Part shown: piece after piece, positions 10,291 through 20,234 of the stretch
How positions within the stretch are numbered: position 1 is the stretch's first letter
How the letters are laid out: every line of letters begins with the position of its first letter
Assembly: GCF_049243985.1 (NCBI RefSeq)
Contig: NC_135383.1
Coordinates: 29,732,442-29,796,441, forward strand
From: Paroedura picta
Taxonomy: Eukaryota; Chordata; Lepidosauria; Squamata; Gekkonidae
Direction of reading: 5' to 3'
Length of the DNA stretch: 64,000 nucleotides
Notes under the pieces: model-generated
Database searches by the model: none
Seen by the model: the letters and a program-made list of their open reading frames with translations, nothing else
Told to the model about the DNA's origin: nothing
Position numbers and translations under genes: made by a program

Positions 10291-11474
10291 GTTGCTTTCG
10301 CTAGTAGCTGAGCAAAATGGTGGTGCGAGGTGCAGGGTGCAACGGATCATATACCTTCCCGCACACAAAGACAAAGGGACTAGCCGGCTCCTGATTGGTA
10401 GAGGGCAGTAGGGGACACGCGCATTGGCCACATTAGGTCACATGTCACGTTCAAAACTCCTCGCGCGGGAACAGGATCTGCTCCTAAAGGCCAGATTAGC
10501 GCCTTTTGTTTGACTTCTCGCATGCGCTGATTCGTCCACACGCGGGAAGAGCAGTTTGAACATGCAGCGGGAGCCATTTTAGTGAGATGTCCGCCATTAC
10601 AAAAACGCATGCCGGTGTAAAACCGAGAGCAATTGCAGTGGTACGCGACAGTTCCCCAATAATATTCACCAACCAAAGCATAAATCAATGACATGTAACT
10701 GGCGAACGTTCGTTGGCACGCTCAGCGGACAGTTTTTTAAAATGAACGGCGGACGGCGACTCCGCTTGCCGGAGGTCTAGCCGCCGATGGAAGGGGTTGT
10801 CCGCACCCAAGCACAACCACGCACCCGGAACCACACAAAGACCCACTACACATAAACCGCCCCTCTTGAAATCACCTCGAATCATATCTATTGAACCCCA
10901 GTAATCTAAACAGGAGCCTGCGAGCGGCGAACGTTCGTTGGCACGCTCAGAGGAAAGTTTTTAAAAATGATCCCCGTACGTTGACTCCGCTAGTACTGGC
11001 CTACGGTAGACGGGGTTTTAAGCTATGGGCAAATGTTTGGAACGTGACGGTGTGTGCCACTGTGCTTTTGGAAAACTATTGTGGTGTCCGGGCAGAATTT
11101 AAGAAAGTGATCGTGCTTGAAAGCCAGTCGCTGTCTCGTTGCCTCGTAGATCCCCGCTCGCTCGGAGAAAAAAGATGGCGGACAGTTCGCCGGAAGTTAG
11201 GAGGAAAGGCTCGGGAGGAGGGACTTTGAAGAAACCGCAACAATGGTAACAATGGTCTGTGGCGCTACTGTTGCAGATTGGTTGCAGGAGTGTATCGCTA
11301 TCCGGAGGGTGAATCCAGTTTTCTGGATTCCCCTAGAAGCGCTACAACGAAGCGCTTTTTGCGGGTCGGTTGCAGGACTGTTGCAGATTGTGTACGACGT
11401 CGTGGGTTATGGCAAATTTGTAGCGTTTCCAATTGGCAACCATCCTGCTACTTTGAAGCCGTGCGTAATGGCCC
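10291..11474. promoter_or_regulatory. Right non-coding end of the Harbinger with internal repeats
   Basis: No gene is seen. It should hold the promoter of the minus-strand Myb/SANT gene. A block of about 110 bp around 'cgaacgttcgttggcacg' occurs at 10700-10800 and again at 10925-11030. Shorter direct repeats of 'ctgttgcagattg' and 'ggttgcagga' lie at 11268-11290 and 11369-11391 close to the right end. Such subterminal repeats are typical binding sites for transposon proteins; that role is inferred. Confidence 0.55.
11419..11474 (-). repeat. Right terminal inverted repeat of the Harbinger
   Basis: Its reverse complement starts GGGCCATTACGCACGG and matches the left end as described there. It is followed by TAT at 11475-11477. 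Confidence 0.85.
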
Positions 11475-11564
11475 TATGTTTTTCACATATACAGCACAAT
11501 GTTAAAAGTTAATGGTGTGTATGGCCTCTCAAGGTAATTTGGAAGGAGTTTTACATGTAATTTA

Positions 11565-11900
11565 TTGAGCAAATTGGGCAACTGCCCCTTTAAGGCACTG
11601 AAGAAAGTTCCAATGTGTGTGAATTGTGCCTATATAAGTAAGGAACGGTGTATTAGTTGCAAGTTGTTAGGTGCCCCTGTTGTGTTAATAAAGGGTTTTT
11701 GGAACGTGTGTGTCTCTCTCACTACACAATACTGGCGACAAAGGAGGGATTGTAGCAGAGAGAGAGAGAGAGAGAAACACAGGGGCACCTAACAACTTGC
11801 AACTAAATAACACACACTCCTTACTTATATAGGCACAATTCGCGCACACAGGGGAACCTTCTGCAATGTCTTAAAGGGGCAGTTGCCCAATTTCCTCAAT
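11565..11900. mobile_element. Two inverted LTR-like pieces (Ty3/gypsy-like fossil)
   Basis: The plus-strand half (about 11570-11730) has 'cctatataagtaagga', a 'ttaataaaggg' signal and ends next to 'actggcgacaaaggaggg', a sequence type found just inside vertebrate gypsy LTRs. The second half (about 11775-11900) is its near reverse complement. They are separated by an (AG)n run. No coding parts are present. It looks old and incomplete. Confidence 0.5.
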
Positions 11901-12299
11901 ACATTACAGTTTACATACATGCATATACAAAAATGCATCAGACCTCACTAAGTTATCCAGAACCGTCAAGTTACTCCTGAGCCCTGAAAATTGAAATACA
12001 CACTGAGACACCTGGAAGGAAGGGGAGTCTGGACACAGTAGAGCTACAGCTTCCAACTGGCATTAATCTCACTCAAACTGAGGGGCACAAATATGCCACT
12101 AAACAGTGAAGATACCTCCAATCCACTGAGACAACTGAAGGTTGTCTCTTAACATTTTGGCTTGTGGCAGGTTCAAAATCCTCTCCCCTAGATCATTCTA
12201 AAAGGAAGATTCCTGGAACTTTCTTGGTAAAAACAAAAGGAATAGGCACCACTCAACTGGGCTGAAGTATTCAAGAATATGGAAGTTTAGAACTTAAGT
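11901..12299. other. Unassigned intronic stretch
   Basis: Nothing recognisable is seen apart from a poly-C run at its right end. Confidence 0.4.
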
Positions 12300-12690
12300 A
12301 TTTACCCCCCCCCCCCATCGCAAAGCGTTTTCGTTTCCTCGGCTTAACGCCTTTCCATCCAAAGTATTACAAGGGAGATTTGCCAAGATCCCCTTCGAAA
12401 ACAGACTATGCACCTGTGAATCAAGTTCTCCTGACACCATCCAACATATCCTACTGGATTGTCCCTTGTTCACTGAACAGAGAAGGCATATCATACCTCT
12501 CATACCAAAACGGAGAAACCATTCAAGAGACCTGATATGCCAATTTCTACTGAGTGATAAGGAAGCCAACGTCACTTTTATTACGGCTGAATTTCTGTCC
12601 TCAGTTTTTAAATTTAAACTGTCTGACGTATCCTGACCAACGTTGTTTATCCTGCTTACCTACTCTATGCCAATAAAGGTATTGTGTTAT
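12300..12690 (+). mobile_element. LINE 3' fragment with zinc-knuckle coding end
   Basis: The plus strand reads LCTCESSSPDTIQHILLDCPLF, the CCHC-type end of an APE-class LINE ORF2. It is followed by a stop and the 'atgccaataaaggtatt' terminus shared with 3900-4060. It is 5'-truncated. Confidence 0.7.
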
Positions 12691-12694
12691 TATT

Positions 12695-13615
12695 GTATTT
12701 ACCCAATCTGGATGGAGTGCGTCTAATAGTGGCACACTCCGCTAGAAACCTGGCTGTGATCCTCGACGCCTCCCTCTCCATGGAGGCCCAGGTCACTAGA
12801 GTAGCACGGCAGGCCTTCTGCCACCTCTGCCAAGCCAAGCTACTAGCGCCCTACTTGGCCCCAGAACACCTGGCCACAGTGATCCATGCGACCGTCACCT
12901 CTAGACTGGACTTCTGCAACTCACTCTAAGCGGGCCTGCCCTTATCCCTAATCTGGAAACCACAACTTGCTCAGAATACCATAGCCAGGATTCTCACCAA
13001 TTCACCATGGAGATCCCACCTCTGGCCTACTCTTGAACAACTCAGCTGGCTCCCAATTTAATTCCAGATCAGCCATCAGGTTTTGGTTCTTATGTTCAAG
13101 GCTATACATGGTCGGGGCCCAGTGTACCTGACAGACCATCAATCTGCCTATGCCCCCCAAAGAGCACTACGCCCCGCCACCTCCAACTGGCTGGTGATCC
13201 CTGGCTCCAAAGAAGCACGTCAGTAGTCAACAAGGGCCAGAGCTTTCTCTGTTCTGCCCCCCCCCCCGATGGAATGAAGAGGTCAGGGCTGAACTTCCAC
13301 AACTCCGCAGGGCCTGCAAAAGTGAGCTCCTCCACCAGGCATTTGCTTGAGTCCGACTGGCCCAACAACATCCACGGGTCCCCCCTCAGACACCCCCTCC
13401 ATGGGGTTTTGTTTAAGTTGCAATTGTTGTTATCGCTGACCAAAGCCATTAGAGTTCTATTGATTTAGATTCACTGCTGGATTGTTGCTGATGTGTTATT
13501 TGGTGACGATATGTTCAGTGTTCCATGTATTACCCCTGCAATGTTGTATGTGAACCGCCCTGAGCCATATGGAACGGCAGTATAGAAATCTAAACTAATA
13601 ATAAATACATAAAAA
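12695..13615 (+). mobile_element. L2 LINE 3' fragment
   Basis: The translation includes ARNLAVILDASLSMEAQ and TVIHATVTSRLDFCNSL, classic L2 reverse-transcriptase C-terminal blocks. The 3' end reads 'gtgaaccgccctgagcc' and 'cggcagtatagaaat', then a TAA-rich tail. The frame is broken by an early stop after CNSL and further damage, so it is a dead copy. Confidence 0.85.
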
Positions 13616-13664
13616 TTTTATATTTATCGTATCATATAGTAACCAGGAGATCTTGGGATTGTCT

Positions 13665-13815
13665 AACAAACTCAGCAAGAGACTTGGAGGTGGTTTGCCA
13701 TTTCCTGCCTGCATCATAAATCTAGTGGTCCTTGAGGTCTCCCATCCAAATACAAGCCACGATTAACTATGGCTAGCTTCCAAGATCTGATGAGATTGGG
13801 CTATTCAAGTCAGGG
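13665..13815 (-). repeat. 5S-rRNA-derived SINE with RTE-like tail
   Basis: The stretch 'tctcccatccaaatac' and 'tagcttccaagatctgatg' is the reverse complement of the 5S rRNA internal promoter region. The left part ('gaggtggtttgccatttcc') resembles the RTE-type tail of 5S-Sauria SINEs of squamates. It is not a 5S gene: the match is partial and fused to a tail. Confidence 0.75.
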
Positions 13816-13964
13816 GGGGAGTATATGTTAACTATAACACTGGAACGGTCTGAAAGGGAGATATCTCACAAGCATAAGGATATTAGAAGTATACTCCAAA
13901 AACATTCTAGACCAGCCAGAAACATAGAATTGGTACACAAAGAGGCCACACTACGCTGACTACT

Positions 13965-14190
13965 TGTTGTTATTGTTGTTAGGTGCAAAGTCGTGTCCAG
14001 CCCATTGCGACCCTATGGACAATAATCCTCCAGGCCTTCTTGTCCTCTACCATTCCCCGGAGCCCATTTAAGTTCGCACCAACTGCTTAGAATCATAGAA
14101 TCATAGAGTTGGAAGGGGCCATATACTTATGCTTCAGTGACTCCATCCAGCCACTTCATTCTCTGTCGTCCCCTTCTGACTACTAGACAA
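13965..14190. mobile_element. BovB (RTE) LINE fragment with a short CR1 end inside
   Basis: 'cgtgtccagcccattgcgac' and 'ctccaggccttcttgtcc' match the BovB consensus style seen across squamates. At 14093-14128 a short CR1 3' end on the minus strand interrupts it. Confidence 0.65.
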
Positions 14191-14319
14191 CATTAAAAGC
14201 AGGACATTTTTACAGTACAAGTGATAATATTTATCAAATAATGTTACCAGATTCCCATAGAAATGAAAGTAAAGTCATTCATGGGATACATCACTGGGTT
14301 ATGCCTTGTATGGAACTGA

Positions 14320-15593
14320 GAGCTGTGATTTCGAAGACTCAGCATGGGTTTCGCAAGAACAAGTCATGTCAGACCAACCTTATCTCTTTTTTCAAGAAAG
14401 TGACTACCTTGCTGGATCAGAGGAATGCCGTGGACATAGTTTATCTGGATTTCAGTAAAGTTTTTGATAAGTTTCCACATGATATTCTTGTTGACAAGTT
14501 GGTAAAATGCGGTATGGATCCTAATTCTGTCAGGTGGATCAATAACTGGTTGACAAATTGTACCCAGAGGGTACTTGTTATTGGTTCAGCATCTTCTTGG
14601 AAAAGAGGGACAAGTGACAAGAGTGACAAGGATCTGTCCTGGGGCCTGTGTTGTTCAACATATTTATAAATGATTTGGATGAGGGATTAGGGGGGATACT
14701 TATTAAATTCGCAGATGATACTAAACTGGGAGGAGTAGCAAACACAACTGAAGGCAGCAACAGAATACAGGATGATCTTGATAGGCTCAAGAAGTGGGCT
14801 AAACTGAATAAAATGTTCAATAGGGACAAATGTAAAGTTCTACATTTAGGTATGAAATACCAAGTACACCAATATAAGATGGGGGAGACTTGTCTTGGCA
14901 GTAGCATGGGCGAAAAGGATCTAGGAGTCTTAGCAGACCATACATTGAACATGAGTCAGCAGTGTGACTCAGTGGCTAAAAAGGCAGATGGGATTTTGGG
15001 CTGTATCAAACGGAGTATCATGTCCAGATCATGGGAGCTGATGGTACCACTTTACTATGCTCTGGTTCAGTTTCACTTCGAGTACTGTGTTCAGTTTTGG
15101 ACACCCCAGTGGAAGAGAGATGTTGACAAACTGGAACATGTCCAGAGGAGAGCAACAAAGATGGTGAGGGGTTTGGAGACCAAGACATATGAAGATAGGT
15201 TCAGGAAGCTTGGTCTTTTTAGCCTAGAGACGACTGAGAGGGGATCTAATAACCATCTTCAAGCATTTAAAAGGCTGCCATATGGAGGATGGAGCAGAAT
15301 TGTTCTCTCTTGCCCCAGAGGGATAGACCAGAACGAATAGGATGAAATTAATTCAAAAGAAATTCCATCTAAACATCCGGATGAAGTTCCTGATAGTTAG
15401 AGCGGTTTCTCAGTGGAACAGGCTTCCTCTTTAAACAGAGGCTGGATAGCCATCTGACCGAGAGGCTGATTCTGTGAAGGCAAAGAGTTGGCAGGTTACA
15501 GTAGATGAGCGATTGGGATGTGAGTGTCCTGCATAGTGCAGGGGGTTGGACTAGATGACCCATGAGATCCCTTTCAACTATGATTCTAAATCA
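14320..15593 (+). mobile_element. CR1 LINE, RT palm to 3' end
   Basis: The first frame gives KTQHGFRKNKSCQTNL and VYLDFSKVFDKFPHD, which is the RT region. The second, overlapping frame gives LFNIFINDLDE, KFADDTKLGG (the catalytic FADD box) and the C-terminal QCDSVAKKADGILGC block. The coding region is shifted between frames near 14640, so the copy is dead. The 3' UTR ends 'gttggactagatgaccc' near 15570. Confidence 0.92.
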
Positions 15594-16779
15594 GCAGGGA
15601 TCAGCTCCCACTTTGGAGAGAACCATAAGACTTACACGTATTGGCTTTTGTAGGTTGGTCACTTTCAAGCAGTAGCAAAAAGCCAGGGTTGGGTTGTATG
15701 GGAGCAATTTGCTCAATAACTGCTGCTTAGCCTTCTCCAGACCTCCCTCACAGGTCAAAACAGTCCTAGAAGGGGCTCCTTTGCCTTACTGAAAGCAAAC
15801 CTGGAGGACTGGGAATACTGCTGTGGTTGCCTAGCAACAACCACTAAAGAGCACCTGTTTCTTAAATTTATAGCCACTCCTTTTATAATTTTTGTATTAT
15901 TATTATTTGATTTGCAGACTGCCCCTCTCTGACAACAGTATTAGGGCATGTGAAAACCCATACATACCTGGTTTTAAAAACAACAGACAGTTAAAATCTA
16001 ATTTCCTATTTAAACATAAAAAATCTCTCAATGCATTTTTTTTTCATCTCAGAAGTTTTTGCAAGTTTGGAACTTTTCTCAGGTTTGTAGAAAGATCTGT
16101 TTTGTTTGTCCACAGCCCAAGTCTCTACATTTAGCTATCCAAAGATGGGATCACACTTAAAATTCTGTGCTGTTATTCACCCTGAGCCATTTAGGAAAGA
16201 CAGGATAAAAAAATTAAGATGATGATGATTTATATTCAAATTAGCACATGCATATAATGAGTTCATTCTAAAAATTCACTTTCCCAAGTAAGCAGCCACT
16301 CAGCAAACATGAACACACAAAGGATAGTTATTGATCTGCACCATTAGCAATCAGACCATGACTGTAATTAAACTGTTAAATCTACATGACCACAAAAACT
16401 TCGTTTGGTTTGACCTGCACTGCATTCCACTTATTCTTCAGAACTCATAATGGTCAGCATTATTTTCACTTAGAAACTGAGAGCTAGCCTGAACGAGAGT
16501 GCTTTTTCAAAGCCACTCAGCTTATTTATTACAGCAAACTTATTTCAATTGAGGGCTCTTGGAGCACAATTCAAACAACTGCTCCTCCTATAAACAGCTT
16601 TCAAACTACCATAGCCTGAGGCTAAGAAATGCTTCCTGTTTCCATCACAAGCAAAGACTGCTGCTCTCTGTTTTAAAAGGGCAAGGCGCTTCTCAAACTC
16701 TGTTCAGAAGAGTCTCCCGGTCATTTGCTTGCCTCCAGGCCCAGGCCCAAATCCCAGTTTCTTCAAGTAGCCCCCGCTC
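15594..16779. other. NF1 intron 1, promoter-proximal, no gene seen
   Basis: AT-rich unique-looking sequence with no open frame of note and no repeat that I can name. Confidence 0.4.
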
Positions 16780-17044
16780 TGGCCGCACGTGAAGATGCCT
16801 GGACTCACTTCCCCCCCAGCCGTGCAGCCTTGTTGTGCCGGATCCCCCTGCAGGCGCGACTCTCCAGGCCGATGCCCACAGGGACACGCAGAAGCGACGG
16901 AGCCGCCGCCGCCGCCGCCACAAGGGGCGAGCTCCCTAGCGCGGCCTTCCGCCCGGCGGCCGCCCCAGAGGCCCCGAGAGCCCCGCGGGCCCGTCCCGCA
17001 CGTGTCCCCGCCTCAGGAGCCCCCAGGGAAGGGACCCAGCGCAC

Positions 17045-17104
17045 CTGCTCGTCGAAGCGGCTCACCACGGCCTGCACCCACTCCACGGGCTTATGGGCCG
17101 CCAT
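17045..17104 (-). CDS. NF1: NF1 exon 1 (neurofibromin N-terminus)
   Basis: On the minus strand the ATG at 17104 opens 20 codons reading MAAHKPVEWVQAV, then VSRFDEQ, followed directly by a GT donor (gtgcgc). Human NF1 exon 1 also encodes exactly 20 codons, with MAAHRPVEWVQAV and VSRFDEQ, so length, phase 0 donor and sequence agree; only residue 5 differs (K for R). Neurofibromin is a very large RasGAP that switches Ras off at membranes. This exon carries none of its catalytic parts; the other exons lie to the left beyond the window. The open frame continues past the donor into the intron but loses all similarity there. The exon sits in a CpG island, and an upstream short ORF is at 17144-17173. 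Confidence 0.9.
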
Positions 17105-17143
17105 GGCTCGCCCAGCCGGGCGGGGGAGGGTCTCGCCGGCCGC

Positions 17144-17173
17144 TCAGCTGCCGCCCGCCGCCTCAGCCGCCAT
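17144..17173 (-). other. NF1: Short upstream ORF in the NF1 5' leader
   Basis: A minus-strand ATG 69 bases before the NF1 start opens a nine-codon frame, MAAEAAGGS, closed by TGA. If transcription starts upstream of it, it would be a uORF. NF1 leaders in mammals are also known to hold upstream ATGs. Confidence 0.5.
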
Positions 17174-17248
17174 GACACCTCAGCGGAAGCGGGAGCCCGC
17201 CCGCCCCAGCACCAGCCCGGGAGACGCGGGAGGGAGGGAGGCAAGGCC

Positions 17249-17702
17249 GGCGCATGCGCACGGGACCGAACGGCGGCAAACGGGAGGGAGCGCAAGGGCC
17301 GCGCACGCGCACACTCCGCGGGGAGAACCGGGGGAGCCAAAGGGCACCGCGCATGTGTGTGAGTGATAAGGCACATGCGCCACGCGTGCCCCCGCCCCGG
17401 AATGGGACTTCGCATGTGATAGGCGAGGGCGGAGAAGGTAAAGGGCAACGCGTATGACACGAAGAGGGAGGTTCAGCGCATACGCCTTGCGATTAGAAAG
17501 GGGCGCACATGCGCAAAATAGCACAGAGAAGTCAAAGAGCCGCGGCAAGAGGCGGAACAAAAAAAGAGAAGTTTTACTGCGCACGCGCGTTTATCGAGAC
17601 GGGGTGAATGTTCGTGCTTATGCGCTAAAAATAAACAAAGTGGGCGGAGCTTGAGCGGCGCCTTTCCATCCCCTCGGGGAGAGTGGGCAGCGCATGCGCA
17701 GG
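17249..17702. promoter_or_regulatory. Row of NRF1-like GCGCATGCGC boxes upstream of NF1
   Basis: About ten palindrome-like boxes close to the NRF1 consensus (GCGCATGCGC) occur every 25-70 bases: near 17250, 17301, 17348, 17371, 17411, 17449, 17476, 17503, 17578, 17616 and 17690. Some are perfect (17250, 17690), others have one or two changes. The flanks repeat GGGA and GGCG words, suggesting a decayed tandem repeat. Confidence 0.6.
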
Positions 17703-18145
17703 CGCCCGCTGGCGTGACGGAGGCGCTGTGGCCCGCGGCTCTCGCGGGGGGGCCCGGCGAACTCCCTTCCTCGGGGGCCGCCCGCGGAGCTCTCCCCTGA
17801 AGCGCCGCCCTTCCTCCGGGAAGAAATCCCAGCGCCCCAACCGCGACTCCCGATCCCGTGAGGCCCCGTCAGCGGAGCCGAAGCGAGCCGGGCGCCTCGT
17901 CCGAGGGGATGCCGGCCCGGGAGCCTCTCCGCGCCAACTGGGGGGGGGGGAGTCCCTGGAAGGACCTCCAGACAAGCGAGAATGCGGCCCAGAGGGGTCG
18001 AAAGACGACATGTTCGGCCCTCGGACGCTCCCTAATCAAGACCTGCCTGTAGATGCCTCCGGACCACAGGAACAAGGGCTATTCCCCCACGCCCCAAAAG
18101 CTCAGGAGGCCTTTCACGGGCTGACCCTGACTCTGGACCCCGTAG

Positions 18146-18484
18146 AATCATAGAGTTGGAAGGGACCTCCTGGGTCATCTAGTCCAGCCCCCTGCACTGT
18201 GCAGGACACTCACATCCCAATCGTTCATCTACTATCGTTCATCTACTGTCACCTGCCACCCCCTTGAGCCTTCACAGAATCAGCCTCTCTGTCACATGGC
18301 TTTCCAGCCTCTGTTTAGAAATCTCCGAGGATGGAGAACCCACCACCTCCCGAGGAAGCCTGTTCCACTGAGGAACCAGTCAGGAACTTCTTCCGGGTGT
18401 CTAGACGGAATTTCTTTTGAATTAATTTCATCCCATTGGTTCTGGTCTGTCCCTCTGGGGCAACAAATCTGCTCCATCCTCTAT
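18146..18484 (-). mobile_element. CR1 LINE 3' end
   Basis: 'aatcatagagttggaaggg', 'tctagtccagccccctgc' and the block up to 'gaggaagcctgttccactg' match the 3' ends of the CR1 copies at 15340-15593 and 51400-51719 in reverse orientation. Confidence 0.9.
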
Positions 18485-18487
18485 ACC

Positions 18488-18870
18488 AGCGGACCGCAAC
18501 CTTTTTAAGGTTGTGGCCCATTGCTAAGGGGTGGGGGGAGAGAGCGACCCAGGGCCTCGCGCAAAATTGCATGCTTGTTGTGCCAGGTTCTTATTGGGGT
18601 GCAGTTGTTAAGAGTTAAAAGTTTTAATCTGTTCTTCCCAGTGTTGTTACTGTTGTTGTTCCTGTTGTGGCTTGCCCACCTTGGGTACTGTGGTTCCCTG
18701 GGTGAATGGCCCGCCACTCTGTTCTGGTCTGCTGCTTTTGTTCTTTCCTGTTGTTGTGGCCTGTTTCGTTCTGACAGAGCTCTCTCAGGGTGTCTGGCAT
18801 GAGGAAAGGAAGGGAATGCGATTGTAAGCTGCTTTGAGACTTTGGGTAGTGAAAAGTGGGGACATACTAA
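18488..18870. repeat. hAT-like left end and SINE tail fragment
   Basis: 'cagcggaccgcaaccttttt' at about 18488 resembles the left end of the small hAT elements at 45420 and 50000, but no right end or target copy is found. At 18765-18870 a degraded L2-type SINE tail is seen ('gtaagctgctttgagac'). Confidence 0.4.
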
Positions 18871-19045
18871 AACTAGGGACAGCGACTGGCCAAAGTGTGG
18901 GGTAGAAAAACCAGGAGCTAGTCTTCCTCTTGACTTTTCTGTATTTGTTGGGGGGGGAGGCGGGATGGCAGAGCCTGTGAAGATGTTTGGTGGGCCTCCA
19001 GTTCCTCCCTGGAGGCTGGTATCCCTAGACCACTAGTCCCTAGAC

Positions 19046-19181
19046 CAGGGGTAGTCATACTGCGGCCCTCCAGATGTCCATGGACTACAATTCCCAGGAG
19101 CCCCTGCCAGCATTCGCTGGCAGGGGCTCCTGGGAATTGTAGTTCATGGACATCTGGAGGGCCGCAGTTTGACTACCCCTG
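19046..19181. mobile_element. hAT-type fold-back MITE, 136 bp
   Basis: Ends CAGGGGTAGTC and GACTACCCCTG are inverted repeats and the entire element folds on itself ('ctccagatgtccatgga...'). The 8-bp target copy ccctagac flanks it at 19038-19045 and 19182-19189. It has no coding capacity. Confidence 0.92.
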
Positions 19182-19189
19182 CCCTAGAC

Positions 19190-19660
19190 CCTGGTCCCTT
19201 GACCAGTGGGTCTCCAGTTTTCACCTGGAGGCTGACACCCATGCATTGGGCAGCCAACCACAGCTGTCCTCTGTAGCTCTGGCATGCAGTGTCCCTTTGC
19301 CCCAGGGGAGGTGATGGGAATGGGAACTGCCTTCTGCATGAAGATGTGCAGCATCTCTTTATTTATTCCTATCATCTCCTGCCTGGAGGTTAGCATCTGC
19401 ATGCTAGACCTGAAAGTGAGAGAGAGTCCCTCCCTGCTTTGAAATTTGGTGTTTTCTCATCATAGGTACAATTGAAAGGATGTAGATAACCTCCTTGGGA
19501 GCCCCTAAAATTGGACCCTCTGGTCCAATCTTTTTGAAACTTGGAGGGGGAATCAGAGAAGGGCCTACCGGAGCTACCCTGAAAGTTTGGAGCATGTAAC
19601 TCAAACCCCCACCACAGGCCATGGGAAAGGTGGAAACCAGAAAATCCCCATTATAGTCAA
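19190..19660. other. Unassigned intergenic stretch
   Basis: The block 'tctttttgaaacttggaggg' looks like an old repeat but I cannot name it. No gene is seen. Confidence 0.35.
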
Positions 19661-20234
19661 CTAGTAATTAAGCCCGCTGTAAAAAGAATACAGCGGGCAC
19701 TAGCTGTTCCCAGACGCCCCGGCAGCGCTGCCCGGGCAGCTGGGCATTCTCCCCCCCCCCTCGGACTAAAGCCGTTCCCAGGCGCCCAGGCAGCGCAGTC
19801 GCCGGCTCAAAGAGGCTTTCTCCTCTCCCCGACAGGCTAAAGGCTGGGAACGTCTCTCTTCCTCCCCGGCCCCCAGGTCCCGGCTTTGGGATGGTGAAAG
19901 GAGCAGGCCCGCCGCATCTCCAACGTGGTGGGCCTGCTCCTTTCACCGTGCGGAAGCCTTTTGCCCACCCTCCACCCCGATACCCCGGCTTCACCGCTGG
20001 GCGGCGAAGGCTCTTCCCCTGACCCCCTCACCTCTCGGACTGACAGGAGCAGGGTCTTTGATCCGGCGGCCCTGCTCCTTTCCCAGCAGTGAAGGCTCTT
20101 TCCCCGGCCCCCTCACCTCCCAGACTGACACTCAGAGGGGCCAATCAGGAGTCCCTCCATGAGTTTTTATCCCGGCTCTCCCCGGCCCTTTCTCCTCCCA
20201 CATTGCCCTTAGCTCCCAGGGAGCAGTTTACAGA
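19661..20234 (-). mobile_element. Non-autonomous Helitron, copy H3
   Basis: On the minus strand the element starts TCTGTAAACTGC after a host A and ends with a GC-rich hairpin (GCCCGCTGTA/TACAGCGGGC), seven bases, CTAG and then a host T. This is the Helitron end pattern. The interior is GC-rich and differs from other copies. 574 bp, no Rep/helicase coding. Confidence 0.8.

Larger units (their letters stand above)
4189..11474 (+). mobile_element. PIF/Harbinger DNA transposon with three genes, complete by its ends
   Basis: Both ends match as imperfect inverted repeats starting GGGCCATT-CGCAC and sharing CAAAGT-GC, GGTTGC and CGCTAC blocks over about 55 bp. The 3-bp flank TAT occurs on each side (4186-4188 and 11475-11477), the target duplication size of the PIF/Harbinger superfamily. 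Inside are a DDE transposase, a Myb/SANT-like gene in the same direction and a second Myb/SANT-like gene facing them. All three keep open frames across consensus splice sites. Usual autonomous Harbingers carry two genes. The element lies in NF1 intron 1. No second pair of ends is seen inside, which argues against two nested elements. I infer a young, autonomous-looking copy. Confidence 0.88.
1..17044 (-). other. NF1: NF1 intron 1 (3'-ward part, continues left of the window)
   Basis: This is the stretch downstream of NF1 exon 1 on the minus strand. No NF1 exon 2 can be found in it on the minus strand, which fits the very long first intron known for vertebrate NF1. It holds CR1 pieces, the whole 7.3-kb Harbinger element, L2, BovB and 5S-SINE pieces. 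Intron identity is inferred from the exon 1 call. Confidence 0.75.
16780..18020 (-). promoter_or_regulatory. NF1: NF1 CpG island and promoter region
   Basis: About 1.2 kb of strongly GC- and CpG-rich DNA surrounds NF1 exon 1, in contrast to AT-rich flanks. It contains GCC and CCG runs near 16900 and the row of NRF1-like boxes at 17249-17702. CpG-island promoters are known for NF1. Confidence 0.75.

Noticed and set aside
9679-10311. 210-codon plus frame opposite the Myb/SANT exon
   Set aside because: Shadow of the minus-strand exon 1; no motif.
16805-17104. 99-codon minus frame starting at the NF1 ATG
   Set aside because: Only the first 20 codons match neurofibromin; the rest is intron after a GT donor.
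16725-18153. Plus-strand frames of 156-213 codons in the NF1 island
   Set aside because: Compositional frames rich in R, P, A and G with no family features.
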